A stretch of 64,000 bases of DNA, from contig NC_049996.1 in assembly GCF_000003815.2 (NCBI RefSeq), forward strand, positions 14,868,619 through 14,932,618, written 5' to 3'. Positions 46,752 to 58,389 of the stretch are shown here, one piece after another. The DNA comes from Branchiostoma floridae (Eukaryota; Chordata; Leptocardii; Amphioxiformes; Branchiostomatidae). The notes beneath the pieces were generated by a model. The model ran no database searches, was not told the origin of the DNA, and worked only from the letters and a program-made list of their open reading frames with translations. Both the position numbers and the translations under genes were made by a program. Every line of letters starts with the position of its first letter. Positions within the stretch are counted from its first letter, which is position 1.

Positions 46752-49700
46752 ATGAGCCAGTCAATCACAGGAGAAAACAATCCTATAAATCATAGGGAGC
46801 AAGAAGGACCAACAAGCCAATTACAACATGAAGATAATCCAGAACATGATGATGTGCATGTGCTGGATGCAGAAAACACTGCAGGGTCAACAAGAATGTT
46901 AGTCTGCCTTAAAGTCTCTCCAAAAAACCAAGGAGAGGAAACGTTCAGAGGAGAAAATCCAATTTATTGTACAAATCCAGAGGAGCTGACAAGCCCATTA
47001 CAAAATGAAGAGGAGTCTGATGTTCTGTACACAGATCCAACAATAATGTCAACATGTGGCAAAGGCTCTCTCAAAGTTCCAGGACACAACATTTCAGAGG
47101 AAGAGGCCATGTATGTAATTGGCAATGAACCTGAACATACAAGTCAGTCTGATATGATCACGAATGCGCATTTTTATGTAATTCCCAAAAATAATGATGT
47201 GCCCTCCCCATCTGCTGATGTATATTTTGTATCTGACAAGAACAATTCTGACGACTCGGCCATGTACACTGCCTCTGCAGACAACGAAGAACTAGATCCC
47301 AACAATCATGGACACGCTGAAGAAGGACCTAAAGTTGAGCAAGCAGGCAGTACAGTTGCCAAGAATTCCAACGCCAACAGAGATGCTAACAGATCTCAGC
47401 CCGACACTTCAGAAAAGGATGCTAAAGATGAAGCCTGCCGTGACGGCCTCTCTGACGATGGCGACATGCAACCATACGCTGTTGCAGACATACGTGATCA
47501 CGAAACGTATCTCCGCACAGCAGCTTTAAGAGCACGGCAGACAGAGGGGTGTAGTGATGCTAACAAAACAGACCATGACCCTGATGCACAGGAGGCTCAG
47601 AATCCCTGCAGAAAAGAATTTCCAAACCCCATGTACAGAGCAAATGCTGGCCAGCAGGCCTCAGATGACGCCGAAGGATTTCCAAACCCAATGTACAGAG
47701 CAAACGTTCCCCAACAGGCCTCGGAAGACACAGGAGTACACGATATTCAGGATCGTTCGATTAATGCAAATGCTGGCCAGCAGGCTCCAGATGATGCCAA
47801 TGGTAAGATGACTGACACAAACTTGTTGTATTTCAGGACAGTAAAGAGTAAGGTCCACCTTATTGTTCATACATTTTGTAGTTGGAACCCAGGGTTTTCG
47901 CCAAAAAAGTTGAGCATAGGGGGCCCCTTCGCTGCGACCTGTATCATGTATGCTGTGATTCGGGCCCCTTCACTGTGTTTTAACCAGTGGCTTTTCTGTT
48001 ATTCTGCAACAAAAGTAAGAAATGTTGGCTTTGCTTTATTGAAGTTGGCCCAAAATGATGGAAATTATTCCTGAGGGTTATAGATATCAATGTTTTCAGG
48101 GGGAGGATGCCCCCAGACTCCCCTACAATGTTCATGTATTAAAGCGCCACATAGCTAAATTGCAGTACTAAGATGCCCACTACGGTGTAAAAACACTGGA
48201 ACCTTTCTTTTATCAATGTTGTCACCTGTACATGTACATGTTGTAACCGGTGCAATGGCCGACTGGGTAGAGTGTTCGCCTTGCATTCGGTAGGTCGTGA
48301 GTTTGATCCCCAGCCGAGTCATACCAAAGACTCTAAAAATGGTACATGCTGCTTTCTCTGCTTAGCACTCAGCACTAATGAGGAAGAGTATGGAAGTTAA
48401 ACACACATCACTACCAGCGGACCAGCTCCCTGCTGTAGTGGCTACACATGTATGGCCCAAGGGCTTCGAAGTGGGGATGGGCGCCACCCTACGCGTCTGT
48501 AGATGCATGGGCAAACTTTAACTTTTTTTTAACCTGTACATGTAATAATCTTGTGAATGATTGTCTAAATTCCTCACTATGTTATCCTCACTAAAGTATT
48601 CTGTAGGAGGGCTATGAATTAAGACTTAACTGAACATAGCTAAATGTCATTTATTTCACATCCATAATGTCATTTACCAGCACAGATGAACTTTCATGCT
48701 TCGATCCTTTTTTAAGTTTGTTTTTACTCTTATTACAAAACTCACAGGTTTAAATTTGATTATCAAACAAACACAGGCTATTGTTCAGTCCGTCGATGTT
48801 GCTTGTTCGCTGCTGTGGCAGTTGCCCTGCTACTGGTTGTATCTACTGTGACAGCGATTATCAAACTAAGTGTTTATCACAACACCCAAGGCTTTCAACC
48901 GGTAAGGTCCACATCTTTGGCCCAATCAACTGTCAGCAAAATCAATGCTTATCAATGCACATTAACAGCCCATTGGAATTATGTACCAACCCATTCAAAA
49001 TGTACAATATACTGTAAATGCATTTAAGTTCGCGGGGATTTAATTTCGCGGTAGCGGGAAAAAGGACTTTTTGCGGTGGACTTTATTTCGCGGTAACACC
49101 AATAGACTGCAGTCTAATATCATAATAGAAAAATATTCGCGGTGGTTTTAATTTCGCGGTGAAGTGGTCACCGCAAAAACCGCGAACATTAATCTACCGC
49201 AAACATTTCTGCATTTACAGTAATAGTTTTATATGATATTTATATATATATTATACATATATATATTATATATATATATCCAACAATACCAAAGGCAACC
49301 CCTCTATTGATTAATCTGTAACATCTAGCTTGTTTATAGCAGGGTGATCACAATCTTCACATAAGTCCAAACTTCATGTAGTAATGACCCCTTCCTCCAG
49401 AATAAGGACACTAAATGTTATTGATATAAAGGAACAGCATTAATTAATACACCTAAAGCAAAAACAGCTGCTTTGAAAAAAAAACTGTAGATGGGCCATG
49501 ACTTTTGTACACATATTAAGGAATTCTCTGAGATGCCTGTAGACACATTCCTGTACAATTCCTATAGTATACAATTATTGCACACAATACTATACAATAT
49601 TAGGCTCGCCGCTAAGGCGTTGACAAAAACCAGCCAATACTTAATGTTAGTGTTAAAAGGCTTTTGTTTCTATCTTTTATGCAGAGCATCAGAAGTACCA

Positions 49701-52700
49701 ACCTAACTAATCTTCAAGTTGATAGCATCAATGGTACCAATGCACCCAACCATTGTAGGATCAATCATGGTACCAGCCCACCCACCCTTGGTAGCATCCA
49801 TGGTACCAACCCAACCAACCTTGGTAGTATTAATGGTGCCAACACAGCCAACCTTGGTAGCATTGATGGTACCAACCCAAGCAACCTTGGTAGCATTGAT
49901 GGTGCCAACCCAACCAACCTAAGTGGTAACATTGATGGTACCAACACAGCCAACCTTGGTAGCATCAATTATAGTAACAACCCACCCACCCTTGGTAGCA
50001 CCAATGGTACCCATGGTGCCAACCCAGTCAGTTGCAACACTGGTGGTACCAACCCACCCATCAAAGGTAAGTATTGAAAGTAAAATCTAAGCTTAGGTAC
50101 AAAGTTATTACACCCAATATAGACACAAATTTTTAACGCCATCTGCTCACAGACACTTAATTTCATTGTCGTAGTCCAGATTTCCCGACAAGTCTGGAGT
50201 ATTCGTCTAAGAACTCCTGCTTATGTTTAAATTCATCCCAATATTTGGAGATCTAAGTTCAGGTTAATTAACATATGGACAGTTTGAAAAATGGCAGAAG
50301 GAGACAAATCTCAATCTCCTCATTAGTACATGTAAAACTAACCTGCACTTTGTTTTATCTATTTCCTGGACCATGATTTATCAATTACAACTAACGTCAA
50401 ATAAAGTAAACATCCAACTTTGGCAACAATTTGAAGCTGCGACCAACCTTTTCTATTTTTAAAAGTTTAAGATATAATATTCACATCGAGAAAATATTTC
50501 ATTAAATGAAGCTATCACCAATACAGAAACAGTCTGCCACAAGGCCACCCTGCACCTGTCTTGCCCAGCAGACAAGTTGCTTGTGATTGACGATGTCTTC
50601 TTTGGACGGAGGACCAGAAACACAATGAGGGGCTGTAAATGTGGCTGGTTCAGCCGATGTAACTTGGATAAGTGTGAAAGAGAGGATGAGTAAGTAGAAG
50701 CACTATAGACCGACCTACATGTAATTCCACCCCTAGTGCACTCCGGTCCTGTCTTTAAGATTGTCCAAATGCCCTACAGGGCAAGTACTACAAAACATTT
50801 CTACTTACCAAAACCTCAACTTTTCACTGGCCCAAAATTTGTATTATTTATAAACATCTTTACTTGAAGTTGCAGCAAGGAAATCCTAGAAAAAGAATTT
50901 AGCAATATGATTCGTAAGATTCAATGTTTTACATCAGAAGGGTGTATATTTTGATCATTGAAGTGAGGGTTGCTTGTAATCAGGAACTGTTGCATTTTAG
51001 TGTCATTGCTATTGGTGATATCACTGTAAGTCATTTTGTACCATCTTGTATCTTTAACAGAAAATTGCGAGCCAGGGACGAAGTCAGAGTGAGGCAGAGA
51101 TGTCAGGGCTTGCAGCAGTGCAAAATGAAAGTATCACCGGGTTTTTTAGCATTTGGTAATCCCTGTCCAAATACCAAGAAGTACTTGGAGGTAACGTACC
51201 GCTGTGAAGGTGGGCACAAAAATCTATTTCTCTTCTAATTGTAGGACTGTGCATGTAAACTATTGTCAGTTACAGGCACAAATACAGTCATGGTACAAGT
51301 CTCAGTGCCACACATAGCCAACCATGGCCTCCCAACCTTCTCCAGACCATGGTTACGAGTTAACCCTATCCAGACCGGGCTTTTTTGGGATACCTGGGAC
51401 CGGGGAGGGGCTCTTTTGACCCCCCCTTCGTAATTTCAAAACGGCTTGTGTTACGATCACCAAATTTTGAGGAGATGATGTACTAGTAAAGTTTTATATT
51501 TTCTGTAATTTTGGTATCGTACTGACGGAATATGACGTACTTATGACGTCATGATGTCATATTTTGGGCTAAAATCGTCTAAATATTAAATTTTCGCTAT
51601 ACCTAAAGGTATTTAACAAAATGATGACTATGAACGGTAACTTCTTTGGTTTTAAGTCTGCCAAGTCTTTTGTTGCCAATGACGATGACGCTGACGCCTG
51701 TATGACGTCAGAAAATGACGTCATTTGTCCGCCATCTTGGATCGACAAGCTTGAATTTTCTAAAATACGTTTTTTTCTACCTATAACCCCAAAACCCAAT
51801 AGAAGTGGACTAAAAGGGTTCAAGTGATTGTATTTTGTAAGAAAATAAAAGATTTTGACGGAATTTGGGTAAAAATAACATGTATTTAACGTTGATAATG
51901 GCATTGTCCGCCATCTTGGATTTTGAGCCATGATGTCATCAAATTAGCATAAATTCAAAATTCAAAATATTTTTGCGAAATTGTTGCCAACAATATTTTA
52001 GGAAAAGTCACCAAGTTTCGTAGTCCTAGCACACGTCGTTTGGCAGTTATAGGACATCAAAGTTGGCGCGGGCACTTTTCAAATGCAAGCAAGCATGATC
52101 CAACATTGTGGCCAAGAATTGCATTTTTTTTTTATTGCTTCTTGAAACCGGACTAACTCGAAATACCTGGTAAAAACGTAGGACTTGTTGTGTTTTTTAA
52201 AATTCATAAATGTATAAACAATGTCTCTAGAGCATACACAATGTCGTTGTCACTGCATATTAGAGTCGTTTGTGGTTGTTTGTGGTCGTTTGTGGTATAG
52301 GCACGTCACACAGGGCATGTATATGTGTGCCAGATATATCCGGGCTTGGCAGTTTAAGGGTTAAATTGTAAAAAGTGGTTCCCACTTTACTAAGCATTTT
52401 ACTTTCAAATTGTTTCACCAGCAGAAAAGAAAGGAAGAGTCAGTTCCCGACTGCAAGTAACTGCCACTATACGGCAAGCCGAGACGTACTATGGCACTAC
52501 AGAGGGACTGACCGTGTCATCTGATAATGAGATATTTGTGACTCACAGCTCCAGAAAAATGATCCAAGTCTTAAACATGAAGGGTGTTAAACTCCGCAAC
52601 ATCCCTACAGGAGACATGAAACCATGCGGTATAGCCACAGGCCTGAACAACTCCCTGTGGGTTGCTTTGCATGGAGGCCGCGAACATTTCCCCATGTATG

Positions 52701-53296
52701 AAAATGCTGTCAGTCAGTACAGCAAAGATGGCCACATCCTTGTCACGTACACTTGCAATTTAGGCCAATATAGAATCCACGGGATTGCAGTGGACAAGCT
52801 TTCCGACAAGATCATACTGACAATAGAACAATCGTGGTCAAGAAGTGGAAACAGGCGCGCGGAGGCCGTGTGGTTCCGTCCAGCTTTTAACACACAGGGG
52901 ACGCCAACATGTAACATGAGCAAGTTTGGGTCACTCGGGACAGAAGGACAGGTGTTAGAGGCTGTCACAGTGGACAAGAGAGGGAACATCTTCATAGCAG
53001 ACCCGGGTAAAGATCGCGTTTTGAAGTATGACAAGAATGGAGTCTACCTTTCCAGTTTCGGCAGTCAAGGCACTGGAGCGGGGTATCTTTTACACCCCTC
53101 GGGAATCTGTGTGGATAGTTGGGGCCGTGTGATTGTGGCTGATACTTATAACCACCGACTGGAGATGTTCACAGCTAAGGGGGATCATGTCTGCACTGTT
53201 GCCTACATCAATAATCCAGTGCATGTTGCTATAAGTGGGGAGGGGCAGCTTGTAGTGTCGCAACAAACCTCTATCACAATCTTGCCCAAACATTAA
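46752..53296 (+). CDS. lectin-NHL receptor, copy 3 (shifted membrane-exon donor)
   Basis: Exons: 46752-47802, 48777-48865 (or to 48901), 49685-50066, 50527-50689, 51061-51209, 52425-53296; 901 residues, or 913 with the longer membrane exon. The tail has NPIY and two NPMY repeats; the third is deleted (NANAGQQ instead of NPMYSTNAGQQ). The membrane segment is LFAAVAVALLLVVSTVTA. The usual donor reads CTAAGT, so GT is lost. A GTAAGG 36 bases on keeps the same phase and would add LSVYHNTQGFQP after the helix. The stalk has an extra cysteine (NHCRIN). The lectin keeps FFGR and NPCPNTKKYLEVTYRC. The NHL exon has a longer N-terminal linker (TATIRQAETYYG) and a longer third blade. Introns hold a SINE, two MITE-type insertions and a piggyBac-like element. 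Confidence 0.87.
48237..48531 (+). mobile_element. tRNA-derived SINE in intron 1 of copy 3
   Basis: A 13-base direct repeat ACCTGTACATGTA flanks the insert (48224-48236 and 48532-48544); copy 1 has the single, empty site. The head carries A-box TGGCCGACTGGGTAG and B-box GAGTTTGATCCC. The body is unlike the SINE at 28304, and the tail is T-rich (AACTTTTTTTTA). Confidence 0.85.
49012..49220. mobile_element. TA-flanked MITE, GTAAATGCA family
   Basis: CTGTAAATGCATTTAAG at the left is mirrored by GCATTTACAG at the right, with TA on both sides (49010-49011, 49221-49222). The interior holds repeated TTCGCGGT. A second member lies at 54896-55089. It is in intron 2 of copy 3. Confidence 0.85.
51364..52360. 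mobile_element. piggyBac-like non-autonomous element
   Basis: TTAA target duplications (51360-51363 and 52361-52364) flank ends CCCTATCCAGACCGGGC and GGGCTTGGCAGTTTAAGGG, which begin CCCT and end AGGG as in piggyBac-type elements. The insertion split a minisatellite unit of intron 5 at GAGTTAA. The interior has only a 68-codon frame (51621-51827) with no transposase motif. Confidence 0.75.
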
Positions 53297-53847
53297 AATC
53301 ACACCCATTTGCTTCCCACCCATTCAAACCTTCACTCCATTCTTGTCATACTTCACAATTCACTGTTTTGACCAAATTATTTGTTGAAAAAAAATAAAAT
53401 TGTTGCAATCAATTTGATTTTAATTGAAATCAAAGGGGTTAATGGGTAATACATGTACTGTATACTTATCCAGAATTGATCAAGATAATGATATAATTGA
53501 TGCCTACACAAATCGCAAAAGGTAAATCACCATTAGAGTTGAACTACTTGTAACGTTACCTAATACCAAAGACCTGCTATACTGGCAATGTCCTCGGTGC
53601 TGAAAGCTAGGTTACAATAAACCTGTAAATGCACTATGGTAGCAAATTGCCTGTCTTTCCTTCACGTCATTTGTACAGTTTATTGCAAATTCTTGCCAGT
53701 GGGCAGGTAACATGTCATTTAAGAGATTCAATGTAAAAACAATATCACAAATGTCTCCTCTAGTCTAACTCCATATCCTGGGTTATTGCGTTCGACTCCT
53801 TTTTCGAAGACAGTGGAAGACCAAAGATCCCACCTTTTCTATTATCT

Positions 53848-53947
53848 NNNNNNNNNNNNNNNNNNNNNNNNNNNNNNNNNNNNNNNNNNNNNNNNNNNNN
53901 NNNNNNNNNNNNNNNNNNNNNNNNNNNNNNNNNNNNNNNNNNNNNNN
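53848..53947. other. assembly gap of 100 N
   Basis: Exactly 100 undetermined bases, a conventional placeholder length, so the true distance between copy 3 and copy 4 is unknown and sequence may be missing here. Confidence 0.98.
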
Positions 53948-54019
53948 TTTGTGATTGTAGAAAGAGCAGTTTGACATAAAATGTTCATCAAGCTCAAATG
54001 AATGGCAATTACTTCATGT

Positions 54020-54327
54020 TTTGAGCCCTATCAGGTGCAGGTGATATCCTGGAGCTGTGCAGATATTTCTTATGTCTACCTGCACCATTTTCACTGGTCC
54101 AATATTGTATTGGGCTTATATATACATGTACTATGACGTAGGTGTATTGTTGATTTTTTACTAGCTGGATTGACTGTTGCCACCTTTGAAGTATAAAAGA
54201 AATAATAGCGGATTTCAGTATGATCAATACTTCTTAGTTTCTGAGTAGTGCACGTACAATTTGTCTGGTGCAGGTGATTTCCAATGTTACAGGTGCAGGT
54301 ATGCAGAAAAAAGTATTTCAAGCCCTG
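54020..54327. mobile_element. CTCGAAATA-end family element, TGCAGGT type, decayed
   Basis: The right end GTATTTCAAGCCCTG is clear. The left end is eroded (TTTTGAGCCCTATCAGG). Internal GGTGCAGGT motifs match the elements at 13926 and 33307. Confidence 0.55.
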
Positions 54328-54895
54328 GTCTCTATACTGGTGTACTGCATGTATGGAAAGCAACAAAAACAGTTTTACATTGCCTAGTCCTGCATAGCAT
54401 TATCAAATTCTCAACTGCCATCATTTGCAGGGTTGTATTTGCATATGTACATGTGCATGTGCCTTGGCATACTTTATTTATCTTTAACCAATGTTCACTG
54501 CTATCTCCTACTCCTAGTAGGACAATTTCCACCATTCATCATTTTAGATCATTGCCTAGAAGTTGTCAAATGACCTTGCTTTAAAAAAAACTTGTTAAAA
54601 AAACTACTTACCATTTTGTCGTTTTAATTATTTTTGCTGTTATTGGATTTTTCTTTTATCACTTTAGACCATAGTGATTTGCTATATTACTAGCATGGAT
54701 GAAATCATCTGGGAAACCTGAAATTGAAACTGATGCTAGCATGAAAAGAATAAAAATGTAAGCAAAATTAATTGTCTTCATTATGAACTCTAAGTGGTTA
54801 GGAATGATAAATACAGAACATTCAACTCTTATTGGTCGCAAATTCTCTTTGGAAACAGACAAAAACTGATGCGCTGGCAGATGCCATCCTTAGTA

Positions 54896-55089
54896 CTGTA
54901 AATGCATTTAAGTTCGCGGGAATTTAATTTCGTGGTAGCGGGAAAAATGACTTTTTGTGGTGGTTTTAATTTTGCGGTAACGACATAGACTGCAGTCTAA
55001 TACCATAATAGAAAAATGTTCGCGGCGGTTTTAAGTTCGCGGTGAAAACCGTGAACATTAATCCACCACGAACATTTCTGCATTTACAG
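54896..55089. mobile_element. TA-flanked MITE, GTAAATGCA family, second member
   Basis: CTGTAAATGCATTTAAG and GCATTTACAG ends with TA on each side (54894-54895, 55090-55091). Same interior GTTCGCGG motifs as the element at 49012-49220. Confidence 0.85.
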
Positions 55090-58039
55090 TAATAATTTTG
55101 TAATACCAAGAGACATGGGAAAGGACTCATATAGACCAGATTGGTCTCCACCTTCCCCAGTACAATCCGAAATGTATTTTTCCGCTTAAGTTAAAGATTT
55201 GATAAAGATGTCTTTGTATTGTTCACTTGTGCAAAAGAAAGAATTACAAACTAAAAATAAATGTACTGTAGAGAAGTCAGGGATGTTTCCATGACCTGTC
55301 CCTCCGTCCCAGAATGGAAACTTCTTGGGACAGAGAAAAATTTTACCTTTTCTGTACAACAAATCTGGACTTCATGACATGAAACTGGTGAATATATGCA
55401 TTTTTGTAAGCTTAAATTGACATTGACGAAGATCAAGAACAAGAGCACCCAAACAATGAGTGTGACAGAAAAAACTGTAAAGCTGTTGACAGTCCTGATA
55501 GAAATAGATTGGAATATAAGAAGTTTTTCATTGATCACTTTTGTGAAATAAATTTTGAGAAATAGTTTCAAGTGATCTTAGAAAAAAGCGTGTTTCTGTA
55601 ATGTACGACAAAACACATAAAAAAGATATTGCTACTTTTATGAACTTCTTTGTTTTGTCAAAATTATGTTCAGCAAAAATACAAGAGTAAGATTACACAC
55701 TTTTGCATGTGTTCATTTACTTATTTATTAATTTAATCTTCTGGTGGCACCTTCATCAGAGCATACTGATTTGGAAGGGAGGCCAGAAAAACAAATTAGC
55801 AATAAAATGGTACATAGATAACATAACGGAGAGATGTAGACGTTATCATGACACAACCAATGCACGATGATCATAACCAACCAAACATCTGCTTGGAGGT
55901 TACTTGTAGGATCCCACCCACACAGCGGCTGTACCAGGAAATCTTACAAACTCTGATTAGGCCACACCAATTTAATTTCCTGGTTCTCAGAGTAAAAAAA
56001 TTAATACTGCTGATTGCAGAAGAGGAATATCAACAGAAAAACAAAGAATATAATCTGTATCTATTAAATGGTACACAGTTTAAGGAGTCAATATGGTAAT
56101 CAGGTGCTAGTTTTCCTCTAGCTTTCTATTTCAATCATTGGCGTCTTGCTGGATTTGCAGTAAGAAATGCCAAAGAACTACGAACATAAATTGGTGTGAA
56201 CAGCCAAACCAATGAATGAATAAATAAATAATCATCATCATGCCATTATATAAGCAGTTCTTCATCTGACTTATTAGTCTGCCAGTTTAGAGCGCCACAC
56301 CTCACCCAGAGCCAACTGGAGAGAATTTGTTTCTTCTGACCAGAGATTTTGCCAGTAACAGTCTGTGAGACAGCTGGACACATTTTGGTACTCACGGACC
56401 AGTCTTCGCTTACAAGGCTTCACTTAACAGTGAGTGTAACGAGTCGCAAATTACATCTTCTAAGGAGTGAGAAAAATGTGGGCAAAACAATGATGGTACA
56501 TACTGTAAAGCGGTGGATTAGATACCAAACAGTACAATGCAGTATTACATGTATTGCTATAAATGATCCTATAATTTGGTGTAATCATTGATGATTTTAT
56601 CCAGGTTACCCAGTCATCTTGGTCTAAGCTTAGACCAGTAAAGTTTGTTGTCAAGTAGACTTGGTTGCTTTTGCAAATAGTGCAGCTGAACAGTTCTCAC
56701 CAAAACATTTTCCATCCCACGCACTCATTGTTTGGGAGCAGAAAATCTGTCATTCTATGCCTAGGAAAATATATTTTCATCAATTTCATGTGTTGTTCAG
56801 AGATTTTGGATAGGATGAGATATTTTCTGTCCCAGCAAGCAAGTTTATGTCCCAGTCATCCCAGAGGGAGAGAGAGACAGGTTCTGAAGACAGCCCTGTT
56901 AGTTTCTAATAATAATAACTTTATTGCAAGACCATGCCCAAAGGTTAATTGCAAACAAAGTAAAACAGTGGTATACAGAATATCTAACGAAGGAAAATGA
57001 AGAATACAAATAAGTTAAAACCGAAATGACATCTAGTGAAGTACTTAACTTCAAAAAGAGGAAGAAACAGAGGGAGAGGAATTTTCACATGTCTAAAATT
57101 TTCATAGATAAACAGGTTAACATTGGACAACTTAAGCAAGAAGTTTATTTGAACAAAGTCTTCTTCATTTCACAACCTTCTTTTAATTCTTCCGTAAACG
57201 TTGAGGGCAACAGATAGTCACCAAAAAGACTATTTCTTGTTGGTTGTCAAGGTGTGAAAAGCTTGAAAAAATAAACAATTCTTCCTATGAGTACATCAAA
57301 CATGTATGTACACACACAACCACTCAATCTGATAATTAGTCTACTTCGCTCAGAGGGGGATCAGACCTGCTTCTCTCCCAACAGACTTCTTTCTTAGATT
57401 TTTAATCTTTATTCATAATATCAGTATTGCAGATAGAGTTACCTGAGCAGTAGTACCTCTGAATACATTGATTATACAGAATGGAGTAAAATCACATTAC
57501 ATAATAACTAGACACAGTAGGCAAGACATGAACAGTACATAAACAAAAAAACACTGTATTTGTTATTATGATTTTGATTACACTTCATATGTACAATTGT
57601 GCTCAGTTCATTTAAGTTATCTTATATTCATGCCAATTATGATTATTTTTGGATTTCTTTGCAGGCAATACCCAGATTATGTTTCTGTTATTTTATGTTG
57701 ACCTCAGACCTCCCCCACTCACATTTAAGTTCACCACATTCAAATAGGTTTAATTTCTGTCTACCAATTGCATATATTTTGTTATTTCATTTCATTTCAT
57801 TTAATTGACTCTTGGACGAATACTGTGCTAAATTCATGTTACACTAATTAAGATCTTAGTAAAACAAACAATAGTGAATGCTACTCTGGTATTTAACTTA
57901 CATGTATTTCATAACTTATCTGACCAGTACCGGGGTACCAGGACCAGTACCCAATGCCCAAACCTTAAGTTAAATTGCAAAAGTTGATGATGGTTAGTAC
58001 TTAGAAGCATTAAGATCATATCACAACAAGAATAAAACA

Positions 58040-58340
58040 AATGACAAGTTGCAAGTTGTCATCAGAATTACACCATAGCCAAATTTTCAGCACCAGGGAC
58101 AGTACTCAGGCTACTGCGGCTGTTGGTGAGTACTGGGGTTTGGATCATGGCCAGTGTGAAACTTTATAACCTTCAAAACTATTATATACTGAATGGTTGT
58201 CAGCTGAGTGTCTCATTGTGTATCAGACCTCAGACACTGTTCTTTTATAAGATGTTTACCAAATATGAGTAAATCTTAAATTTCATTCTGAAAAATGCAG
58301 GATGAGTTAATATTTTGAGTACTATGATATCATTTGCACC
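58040..58340 (+). promoter_or_regulatory. conserved upstream block of copy 4
   Basis: Third counterpart of the block at 31231-31470, with CAGTACTCAGGCTACTGCGG and CTTTATAACCTTCAAAACT. Probable promoter or 5' untranslated exon, inferred from conserved position only. Confidence 0.35.
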
Positions 58341-58389
58341 AAATAACATTTCTTAATAAGATCTCATTCTGGCTTTTTCACCAGACACA

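Larger units (their letters stand above)
53297..58039. other. intergenic stretch between copies 3 and 4, with assembly gap
   Basis: No gene is supported. It has the 3' flank of copy 3 (AATAAA at 53393), the assembly gap, one CTCGAAATA-end element, one MITE and, from about 56220, the duplicated 5' flank shared with copies 2 and 3. The block 56640-57540 is closest to 29600-30480. Confidence 0.5.

Noticed and set aside
51621..51827. A 68-codon frame in intron 5 of copy 3.
   Set aside because: It is internal to a TTAA-flanked non-autonomous element and shows no transposase motif.
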